Source: Muribaculaceae bacterium (lineage in GTDB: Bacteria > Bacteroidota > Bacteroidia > Bacteroidales > Muribaculaceae). Taken from it: a DNA stretch of 10,593 nt. The translations under genes were made by a program, and so were the position numbers. Under the pieces are notes generated by a model. The model saw nothing but the letters and a program-made list of their open reading frames with translations. It ran no database searches and was not told the DNA's origin. The stretch's first letter is position 1; every line of letters begins with the position of its first letter. The stretch spans positions 1 through 10,593 of the forward strand of contig JAFYYI010000072.1 in assembly GCA_017557665.1 (NCBI GenBank), read 5' to 3'. Of the stretch, positions 1-5,982 are shown piece after piece.

Positions 1-329
1 CTAGCTACAACCAGGACACCGATTGGTATCCCGGCAACGAATATGTGGATATTATTGCCCGCGACCTGTACGGCTGCAACGCCGCGCAGAACAAGCAGGA
101 GTTTGATGAAATTCAGGCTACCTATAGCGGCAAGATGGTTATCTTGGGCGAGTGTGGCGTTAACGGTAACACTAGCTTTGCTAACATTTCCGACATCTGG
201 GGTGCTGGAGCCAAGTGGGGTTCGTTCATGGTGTGGTATGGCAGCAACTTTACCAGCGATACTTGGTGGAAGAACGCCATGACCAATGCCTATGTCATTA
301 ACCGTGACCAGTTGCCTGATCTCAAGTAA
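1..329 (+). CDS. GH26 endo-beta-mannanase-like glycoside hydrolase, C-terminal part (5' truncated by window edge)
   Basis: Only the last 108 residues are visible. The first complete codon is at position 3 and the TAA stop is at 327-329. The fragment starts with a DWYPGNEYVDIIARDLYG stretch, which matches the family GH26 motif WYPG-(D/N)-EYVDI-(I/V). It continues with KMVILGECG, where the Glu at 150-152 is the probable catalytic nucleophile, and then with WGSFMVWYG, the end of the (beta/alpha)8 barrel. The family hydrolyses beta-1,4-mannans such as glucomannan and galactomannan, usually secreted or surface-bound in Bacteroidota. The acid/base Glu and any signal peptide lie upstream of the window. 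The protein ends right after the barrel, with no C-terminal sorting or binding module. Other GH26 activities (for example beta-1,3-xylanase or lichenase) cannot be excluded from this part alone. The gene converges with the minus-strand operon and has its own terminator, so it belongs to a separate transcription unit. Confidence 0.8.
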   Translation, partial: SYNQDTDWYPGNEYVDIIARDLYGCNAAQNKQEFDEIQATYSGKMVILGECGVNGNTSFANISDIWGAGAKWGSFMVWYGSNFTSDTWWKNAMTNAYVINRDQLPDLK

Positions 330-357
330 TGGCTTGACATTATAGTGAAATCTAATG

Positions 358-394
358 CAGGGAGGGCACCCGATGACGCCCTCCCTGTTTTTTT
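358..394 (+). terminator. Rho-independent terminator of the GH26 gene
   Basis: A perfect 10-bp inverted repeat (CAGGGAGGGC at 358-367, GCCCTCCCTG at 378-387) encloses a 10-nt loop. Seven T residues follow at once (388-394). It starts 29 bases after the GH26 stop codon. On the minus strand the stem is preceded by an A-run but not followed by a T-run, so it should act mainly on plus-strand transcripts. It could still slow transcription arriving from the opposite operon. Confidence 0.93.
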
Positions 395-426
395 GTAGGT
401 GTATCTTAAAACAACTATAATAATAT

Positions 427-445
427 AACCGCCCGTTGCACGGTT
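427..445 (-). terminator. Weak hairpin, possible terminator of the minus-strand operon
   Basis: AACCG at 427-431 pairs with CGGTT at 441-445. An alternative inner stem pairs CCGT (433-436) with ACGG (440-443). On the minus strand the hairpin lies about 50 bases after the GH5 stop and is followed by an AT-rich stretch (ATATTATTATAG), not a clean T-run. It is the only candidate I see for the 3' end of the six-gene operon. The short stem and poor U-tract keep confidence low. The rest of the 167-bp convergent gap (330-496) shows nothing else recognisable. Confidence 0.25.
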
Positions 446-496
446 AAGTTACCGAGTCCGAATTATGACACGCCATCAATAATTGCTGATTCCTCT

Positions 497-1978
497 TTAT
501 TTATACACGTTGACAATCGAGTCGGCAACTTGTTCCATCGTCCACTTGAAGGTGGCCTCGCTGCGGTCGGCTCCATCAACGAGCAACATCCACTGGAATG
601 CAGCGGCACCGTACCTCTTGCACAGGCGGCTCATGTCGCCAGCTTGCTTGCCAGCCTCGGCCTTTTGTGCGGGGGTGCTGTTCTGGTTGATGGTAATTTC
701 GCCGGCACCGTTGGTGCCAAACTCGCCGATGATAATGGGATATCCCTTTGAGATGAAGTAGGTTTCCAAATCCTTGAACATGCTCTTGAGGTACTCGCGG
801 CATTCGTTGGTCCAGGTCATGTTGTAGATGTGCAACCAATCCCAAGGATCATAGGAGTGAACCTCGACGGCGATGTGGCTCTGGTTGCCGCAGGGGTCGG
901 TGGGGATGGTAAGACCGTTCATCACGGCGGTACCATGGGCAGCAGCATAAGTCGAAACAATCAGGTTCCTGTAGGTGTTGTTGCTACCGGTGGCGCGCAC
1001 TGCTTCGACAAACTTGGCTGCATGCTGGTTCACGTACTCGAGATCGGACAGATTACTCGGCTGGTTCCACTGCTGGGCAGCGTTGAGCATCTCGTTATAG
1101 CCTTCAAAGAGCAGGTGATGGTCGTAGTTTTTGAAGCGATTGGCAATCTGTGTCCACAGCTTGGCATAGCGGTCGAGTTGCAGCGTCGGGCTGGCGACAA
1201 CCCATGCGGCATTGTGGGCACCGGTGTCGTGGTGCACGTTGAGGATGCAATACATGCCCTGGTTGATGACATAGTCAACAACCTCCTGCACGCGGTTCAT
1301 CCAAGCCTCGTCCACGTTGCCCTGGTCATCCATGTGCTGGTACCAGGTCACGGGAACGCGGATGCCCTTGAAACCTTTCTCCTTGAAAGCCTGCATCAGG
1401 TGGGCGTCGGTGATGGGCTGACCCCATGCGGTCTCATATCTGTAGGGTTCCTGATGGTCACCAATCCAGTCGCCGTAGCTGTCGAGCGTATTGCCCAGGT
1501 TCCAGCCCGGGGCCATGTTGATGACAGCCTGGGCTGCCGACTCGTGTCCGTCGGGGGCATTGGGGTTGGGCAACTCGGTCTTCTTGGTGGTGAAGTTCAG
1601 TGAATAGGCCGCTGCTGCCACGCCTTCGGTGTTCTTGATGACTCCGGCGGGAATGGTGATGGTCACGGCCTGGCCCTCTTCGGCACAGGTGGCGGTAAGC
1701 ATCAGGTCGGCTTTCATGGTGCGCACGTTGCTGATGGTGGCTCCGGTAGCCTGAATCTTGCTGATGTCACTTGCCGCCATGGTGATCGTCTTGTCGTAGG
1801 TGATGGTCACGTTGATGGCGCCAGGTTCTACTGTCGTCGAGCCCTTTTCGGGCGATGTGCTGACCACAGCAGGAGCTGCCTGTGTGGGTTTATCAGGTTC
1901 GTCGCTGCCGCTGCAGGCCGAGAAACCGAGGGTCAATGCGGCCAGCAGGATGAATGTTAAAAATTTCGATTTGTTCAT
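497..1978 (-). CDS. GH5 (subfamily 4-like) endo-beta-1,4-glucanase / xyloglucanase, surface lipoprotein
   Basis: 493 residues. Residues 1-21 are a lipoprotein signal ending in GFSA-C22. The following SGSDEPDK is rich in acidic residues, like the Bacteroidota surface-export signal, so the enzyme is probably displayed on the outer face of the outer membrane. Residues ~35-132 form an Ig-like domain (SbsA/Big_5 type, starting with AAPAVVSTSPEKGS), then a Pro/Asn linker. The catalytic barrel is ~146-490. It has GWNLGNTLD (158-166), ETAWGQP (182-188), GIRVPV with Arg207, NVHHD (247-251), FEGYNE with acid/base Glu296, EVHSYDPWD with His374, and IIGEFG with nucleophile Glu419. These motifs match GH5_4, whose members cleave xyloglucan, mixed-linkage glucan or cellulose. 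The GH31, GH3 and GH43 neighbours make xyloglucan the likeliest substrate. It is the last gene of the operon, 20 bp after the esterase. The ATG chosen gives the complete signal peptide. Confidence 0.92.
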   Translation of the reverse strand: MNKSKFLTFILLAALTLGFSACSGSDEPDKPTQAAPAVVSTSPEKGSTTVEPGAINVTITYDKTITMAASDISKIQATGATISNVRTMKADLMLTATCAEEGQAVTITIPAGVIKNTEGVAAAAYSLNFTTKKTELPNPNAPDGHESAAQAVINMAPGWNLGNTLDSYGDWIGDHQEPYRYETAWGQPITDAHLMQAFKEKGFKGIRVPVTWYQHMDDQGNVDEAWMNRVQEVVDYVINQGMYCILNVHHDTGAHNAAWVVASPTLQLDRYAKLWTQIANRFKNYDHHLLFEGYNEMLNAAQQWNQPSNLSDLEYVNQHAAKFVEAVRATGSNNTYRNLIVSTYAAAHGTAVMNGLTIPTDPCGNQSHIAVEVHSYDPWDWLHIYNMTWTNECREYLKSMFKDLETYFISKGYPIIIGEFGTNGAGEITINQNSTPAQKAEAGKQAGDMSRLCKRYGAAAFQWMLLVDGADRSEATFKWTMEQVADSIVNVYK

Positions 1979-1998
1979 AAAGCTATATTATTGTTTGA

Positions 1999-3435
1999 TT
2001 ATTTGTCGGTACGGAAAGGAACAACGGGCAGACCGCGCATGTTCTTGAGGTTTCCAATTTGGAATGACTTGAAGCAGTAGCGCACTGCCACTGGTTCGGG
2101 CACTTCGCTCGAGGATACCATGATTGACTTGTGGTCGCCGTTGAGCGTGGCCTTGGCGGTCTTGAATTGACCGTCGGCACCGGCTATCTCAAAGCCCTCG
2201 ATGTCCTGCCAGGGCGAGAGGCCCTCGTCGGCATTCTTGAAGAATACCTCGACTTCTTTGCCTTTGATTTGCATGTGGTCATACTCGGGCGACTCGCAAG
2301 CGATGCTCTTGTAGCCGTAGGTGCGGTTCAGGGCCATATAGGCCAAGCGGTTGCCCACCTCACGCTTTTGTGCGGGATGTATCTGGTTGATCTCGTAGGG
2401 CTTGACCAGGTCGTTGGTCGAGACGATGCCGCAGTTTTCGATAATCTGGGCAGCAGTGTGCTGGGCTTCACGCAACAGCGGTGAACTCAGCCATTCGCCA
2501 TAGCCGCCCCATGGTGCGATTTCCACTTGATAGAACGGCAGCTCTTCGGCTGTGCCGCCAAAGTCCTTGCGCCAGGAGTCAACCATGTCTTTCAAGCGCT
2601 GGGCATAGGTCTGGTCCTTGCCCACGTTGGATTCACCCTGATACCAGATGAATCCGCGGATGGTGTAATGGCGCAGGGGGTGCAGCATGCCGTTATACAT
2701 GATGACGGGGGTGTAGTAGTGCCACCAGGTACCTTTCCAGCCTTCTTTTTGCTCCTTGGCGATATCGATGTCATCATAGGTCTTGACGATTTCCTCGGGA
2801 ACCCAACCTTCGACTTTCGAGCCGCCCCAAGCGCAGGCAATCACGCCCACGGGGATGTCGAGCACGCGTTGCAGCATCTGGCCGAAGAAGAAGCCTGTTG
2901 CGCTCATCCACGGAGCGGTCTCGGGCGAGGGCACCTGCCACTTGCCGGGCACTTCCTCGACGGGCTTGGTTTGTCCGTTTTGCTTGATTTGCGCGATGCG
3001 CAGCCAGCGGTTCTCACTCGCTGTGGCGATGACCTCGTTGGAGTTCTCAACGGGACAGTTCCAAAATCCGTTCAGGGGCATCTCCATGTTTGATTGTCCC
3101 GAGGCGAACCACACCTCGCCGATGAGCACGCGCTCCAGCACAACCTGTTGACGGCCGTTTTCCATGAGCGTGATGCGGTGTTCCTGTTTGGCGGCAGCGG
3201 GTGTGGGCAGCATCAGTGACCAGTTGCCGTTCTTGTCGGCTTGGGTCGTCACCGGCTGGCCCAGCCAGTCGGCATCGGCGCTCACGGTGGCATCAGCATT
3301 GGCTTTGCCCCACAAGCGGGCCTGGGTGCGTTGTTGCAGCACCATGTCATTACCAATGATTTCGGGCAGCTTGATGGCCGCTTGGGCCGTTGCCCATAAT
3401 GCTAGCAGCAATAGTAAACTTAAGTTTCTTTTCAT
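1999..3435 (-). CDS. SGNH-type carbohydrate O-acetylesterase (annotated family: sialate O-acetylesterase; CE20-like candidate)
   Basis: 478 residues. The signal peptide MKRNLSLLLLLALWATAQA suggests export to the periplasm. Residues ~22-100 form the beta-rich N-terminal domain typical of the sialate-O-acetylesterase-like family (NDMVLQQ, then RLWGKA). The SGNH hydrolase domain follows. Block I is ASGQSNMEM with nucleophile Ser115, block II is AWGGSKVEGW (Gly204-Gly205), and block III is IWYQGESN (263-270). The C-terminal His is in INQIHPAQK (His353). Its acid partner is probably Asp342, but Glu348 is possible, and I cannot settle this. The family removes acetyl groups from sugars. No sialic-acid gene is nearby, whereas every enzyme neighbour on this strand acts on beta-glucan, xylose or arabinose. 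I therefore infer deacetylation of xyloglucan, as described for the Xanthomonas founder of family CE20. Acetylated xylan is an alternative. The gap to the upstream AraC gene is 30 bp. Confidence 0.85.
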   Translation of the reverse strand: MKRNLSLLLLLALWATAQAAIKLPEIIGNDMVLQQRTQARLWGKANADATVSADADWLGQPVTTQADKNGNWSLMLPTPAAAKQEHRITLMENGRQQVVLERVLIGEVWFASGQSNMEMPLNGFWNCPVENSNEVIATASENRWLRIAQIKQNGQTKPVEEVPGKWQVPSPETAPWMSATGFFFGQMLQRVLDIPVGVIACAWGGSKVEGWVPEEIVKTYDDIDIAKEQKEGWKGTWWHYYTPVIMYNGMLHPLRHYTIRGFIWYQGESNVGKDQTYAQRLKDMVDSWRKDFGGTAEELPFYQVEIAPWGGYGEWLSSPLLREAQHTAAQIIENCGIVSTNDLVKPYEINQIHPAQKREVGNRLAYMALNRTYGYKSIACESPEYDHMQIKGKEVEVFFKNADEGLSPWQDIEGFEIAGADGQFKTAKATLNGDHKSIMVSSSEVPEPVAVRYCFKSFQIGNLKNMRGLPVVPFRTDK

Positions 3436-3465
3436 TGTGTCGATTATTTGAATTCTTGTTATGTA

Positions 3466-4362
3466 CTAGATGATGATTTTGGTCTTGCGGTATTTCTTGC
3501 GGAACTCCGAGGGGCTGCAGCCTTTGCCTTTCTTGAACTGGCGGTTGAAGTTGCTCAACGTGTTAAAGCCGCAGCTGTAGCTGATTTCGGCAATGGTGCT
3601 CGTGGTGTCGACAAGCATTCGGGTGGCATAGCCCAGTCGCACGTCGATGATATAATCGTTGAGCGTCTTGCCGGTGCGTAGTTTGAAGAAACGCGAGAAG
3701 GCGCTCGGCGTCATGCCGACCATGTCGCACAGTTGCGTGAGGCGCAACGGCTCCATGTAGTGCGCGTCGATGTAGTTCTTCACCTTGAGCACACGGCGCG
3801 AGTCGCTGGTCACGGGCACTTGGGCAAAGGCCGACGATGAGAGCTCGGTGGCTTCGCCTTTGGACAGCTCATACAGGATGTCGAGCAGCTCCAGCACGGC
3901 CACAAAGCCCTCTTTAATGCTCGACAGGTTGGTGAGCTGGCGATAAACCCGCATGATGGATGACATGGGGAACGACAGGCCCTTGCGCGCCCGCACCAGC
4001 ATCTTGTAGATGGAGTCAAACGGGTTGGTCAGGAATGCGCTGTTCTCGCGGTCAAAATCCAGGCGGAACTGAATCGTGATTTCGTGGATGTCGGTTGCCG
4101 GGCGGCCGTTCTGCTCCCACGCGTGTTCCAGTTCGGAACTGGTGATGAGCACGAGGTCATAGGGACCTATCACCTCGTTGCTGTCGCCTACCACACGCAG
4201 GCAGCCGGCGGCATTCTCCACAAAGTTCAGTTCCATCATATTCATCATGTCATGACAGTGGATGGGATAGTTGAACTCGCTCTTGTAACGGTCGGCGACA
4301 TACATGAAGTCCCTGTCGCCCAGCGGTGTGATTTCGTGCAGAACTTTAGTGTCAGATTTCAT
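3466..4362 (-). CDS. AraC-family transcriptional regulator with N-terminal cupin sensor domain
   Basis: 298 residues, with no signal peptide or membrane segment, so cytoplasmic. Residues ~20-100 look like an AraC-type cupin, with PIHCHD (His35, His37), a GPYDLVLI turn (67-74) and an ELEHAW strand. The C-terminal DNA-binding domain is ~190-293. Its first helix-turn-helix is near 207-228 (LTQLCDMVGMTPSAFSRFFK) and its second near 256-277 (TIAEISYSCGFNTLSNFNRQ). The ending GCSPSEFRKKYRK is the usual family close. AraC proteins of this build bind a sugar-derived ligand and activate or repress nearby catabolic genes, so a monosaccharide or xyloglucan oligosaccharide is a plausible ligand (inference). 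It lies between the GH43 gene (31-bp gap) and the esterase gene (30-bp gap), so it is probably co-transcribed and may regulate its own operon. It is not a hybrid two-component sensor, since no kinase or receiver domain is present. Confidence 0.92.
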   Translation of the reverse strand: MKSDTKVLHEITPLGDRDFMYVADRYKSEFNYPIHCHDMMNMMELNFVENAAGCLRVVGDSNEVIGPYDLVLITSSELEHAWEQNGRPATDIHEITIQFRLDFDRENSAFLTNPFDSIYKMLVRARKGLSFPMSSIMRVYRQLTNLSSIKEGFVAVLELLDILYELSKGEATELSSSAFAQVPVTSDSRRVLKVKNYIDAHYMEPLRLTQLCDMVGMTPSAFSRFFKLRTGKTLNDYIIDVRLGYATRMLVDTTSTIAEISYSCGFNTLSNFNRQFKKGKGCSPSEFRKKYRKTKIII

Positions 4363-4370
4363 CGTCTTGT

Positions 4371-4378
4371 CCTTTCTG
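4371..4378 (-). promoter_or_regulatory. Shine-Dalgarno-like site before the AraC gene
   Basis: On the minus strand the gap before the regulator reads AGAAAGGACAAGACG and then ATG. The AAAGG core lies 8 bases from the start codon. The other internal genes of the operon lack such a purine block, as is usual in Bacteroidota. The site supports the ATG at 4360-4362 as the start. It may be coincidental, because Shine-Dalgarno pairing is weakly used in this phylum. Confidence 0.35.
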
Positions 4379-4393
4379 GTTCTTTAACCTGTT

Positions 4394-5956
4394 TCAATAC
4401 TCTTGGTAGCCGAAGTTGGTGAAGTCGGCGTAGGATTCCTTGGAGCCCTGTGCGTACAAAGCCAGGACAACGCCCGTGAAGCCTCCGGCCATCTCGGTGC
4501 TCAACAGTGTGCAGCTCTGGCTGCCCAGCTCGTGCCAGGTCTTGCCACCGTCGGTCGAGCATTCATATCGGTAGAGGAGGCCGTCGTTGGAGATGCGCAG
4601 CCTGGCTTTAGACTGGTCTAGTTTGTAGGTCTTGATGTCGCTCATCGTCTTGAGGCGGCAATCCAGTTTCACGATCAGTTCGCCGTTCTGGCGGGTGCAG
4701 GACAGCGATTGCCATCCGTCATCAATTTGGTAGACGATGATTCCGGCTTCGTCTCCCTCGTTGATATGGGTCGCATCCACATCGACCTGTACGGTCATGC
4801 GTTCGCTTGTCTGACGCATGCCGATGAAGGTTGGATGGTCGGTCTTGGCCACGGGTTGCCCGGCATGCAGGCGCAGGCGGCCGTCAGTACGTTCATAGTT
4901 GGCCTCGATGGGGCTCTGCATGTGCATCCACATGGGACGCTCGGGCCAGGCTATGAGGTCCTCGTGGGTGACGGTTCGCAGCCTGCGCACAGGTGTGCCT
5001 CCCAGGTCGGCTTGCATCAGCGTGTCGATGGGTTCACCGCCGTTCACAACAGGCCATTCGCCCTCGGGCCACTGTACGGGAGCCAGAAAGGCCTCGCGGC
5101 CCAGGTGGTGATAGCTGCCGCCAAAGTTGCGGTAGGCCAGGAAGGCCACCCACCACGAGCCGTCGGGGGCCTGCACAAAGTCACCGTGTCCCGTGCCCTG
5201 CACCTGCAGGACTTGGCCCTTCTGGCTGCAGTTGGTCATGATGGGATTGTCGGGATTGGAGATGTAGGGACCCTCAATATTCTTGCTGCGTGCAATGGTG
5301 AGCGAGTGGGCCAGTTCGGTGCCGCCTTCCGAGATGAGCAGATAGTAGTAGCCGTCTTTCTTATAAATGTGCGGTGCCTCGGGATAACGGCCGCCGTCGC
5401 CGCACCACAGGGCAACGCTCTCAGTGAGCTGTTCGCCCGTCTTGTCATCGATTTCGCACAGCCAGATTTTGTCACCGGGGTTGCTCACCATGTAGCAATG
5501 GCCGTCTTCCCAATAGAGCGACGGGTCGATGCCCTGTTGCTTGAGCCAGATGGGCTCACTCCACGGGCCGTGTGGGTCGGTGGCGGTGACCATGAAATTG
5601 CCGCCATTGCCCACATTGGTAGTAATCATGTAGAAGGTGCCCTCGTGATAGCGGATGGTGGTGGCATAGATGCCCAGCCATGACGAGGCTTGATTGAGCG
5701 GCAGCTGTGATTCGCGGGTGAGCACGTTGCCGATTTGCTCCCAGTTCACCAAGTCGGTGCTGTGATAGATGGGCACGCCGGGGAAGTACTGGAATGTGGA
5801 ATTGACGACATAGTAGTCATTCCCCACACGGCAAATCGACGGGTCGGGGTTGAAACCCGGTATGACGGGATTCAGATAGGCTCCCGCAGGTTGTGCCGTG
5901 AGCTGCAACGCCATTACGATGCCAGCCGCGAGCCATATCAATCGATGAAACTTCAT
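4394..5956 (-). CDS. GH43 alpha-L-arabinofuranosidase / beta-xylosidase
   Basis: 520 residues. An N-terminal signal peptide (about residues 1-21, before QPAGAYLNP) points to the periplasm. The five-bladed beta-propeller occupies ~28-320. Its catalytic set is complete: general base Asp38 in GFNPDPS, pKa-modulating Asp144 in QGIDPSLYWEDG, general acid Glu193 in RYPEAPHIYK, and the active-site His257 in GTGHGDF. Residues ~330-518 form the C-terminal beta-sandwich found in the xylosidase/arabinofuranosidase group of GH43 (Beta_xyl_C2 type). The opening, from NPVIPGFNPDPS to FQYFPGVPIYHS, is typical of subfamilies 10-12, which include the two arabinofuranosidases of the B. ovatus xyloglucan locus. 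I favour removal of arabinofuranose from xyloglucan side chains, but beta-xylosidase activity is a real alternative. Its start is 18 bp after the GH3 stop, so the two are almost certainly one transcript. Length is normal for the group. Confidence 0.9.
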   Translation of the reverse strand: MKFHRLIWLAAGIVMALQLTAQPAGAYLNPVIPGFNPDPSICRVGNDYYVVNSTFQYFPGVPIYHSTDLVNWEQIGNVLTRESQLPLNQASSWLGIYATTIRYHEGTFYMITTNVGNGGNFMVTATDPHGPWSEPIWLKQQGIDPSLYWEDGHCYMVSNPGDKIWLCEIDDKTGEQLTESVALWCGDGGRYPEAPHIYKKDGYYYLLISEGGTELAHSLTIARSKNIEGPYISNPDNPIMTNCSQKGQVLQVQGTGHGDFVQAPDGSWWVAFLAYRNFGGSYHHLGREAFLAPVQWPEGEWPVVNGGEPIDTLMQADLGGTPVRRLRTVTHEDLIAWPERPMWMHMQSPIEANYERTDGRLRLHAGQPVAKTDHPTFIGMRQTSERMTVQVDVDATHINEGDEAGIIVYQIDDGWQSLSCTRQNGELIVKLDCRLKTMSDIKTYKLDQSKARLRISNDGLLYRYECSTDGGKTWHELGSQSCTLLSTEMAGGFTGVVLALYAQGSKESYADFTNFGYQEY

Positions 5957-5970
5957 TTAGCGCTTAACTG

Positions 5971-5982
5971 GTTATTAATAAC
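5971..5982. repeat. 12-bp perfect palindrome at the GH3 stop codon
   Basis: GTTATTAATAAC is its own reverse complement. It covers the GH3 stop codon (TTA at 5975-5977 on the plus strand) and runs into the 18-bp gap before GH43. It has no loop and no adjoining T-run, so it is not a terminator. It could be an operator-sized site or simply a chance AT-rich palindrome. Confidence 0.3.

Noticed and set aside
830..1603. Long open frame on the plus strand opposite the GH5 gene
   Set aside because: The translation has no domain logic and is rich in Val/Gly/His, as expected from the antisense of GC-rich codons. The minus-strand frame carries a complete GH5 catalytic set.
497..1978. GH5 gene as a second mannanase (GH5_7) linked to the GH26 gene
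   Set aside because: The motifs GWNLGNTLD, ETAWGQP, NVHHD and FEGYNE are those of GH5_4-type endoglucanases, and the gene is in the opposite transcription unit.
2527..3093. Plus-strand open frame opposite the esterase gene
   Set aside because: It lies entirely inside the SGNH esterase, with no supporting motif or start context.
1999..3435. Literal reading of the esterase as a sialic-acid enzyme
   Set aside because: No sialidase, sialic-acid lyase or transporter is present in the window, and the co-transcribed enzymes act on glucan, xylose and arabinose.
1997..3450. GATTATTTG shared by the gaps before the GH5 gene (1997-2005) and the esterase gene (3442-3450)
   Set aside because: A single 9-bp AT-rich match, one copy partly inside the esterase stop region, is compatible with chance. 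No further copy lies in the other gaps.
4709..5683. 324-codon open frame on the plus strand opposite the GH43 gene
   Set aside because: It is a shadow frame. The opposite strand encodes all GH43 catalytic residues, and the shadow protein has no signal peptide or recognisable motif.
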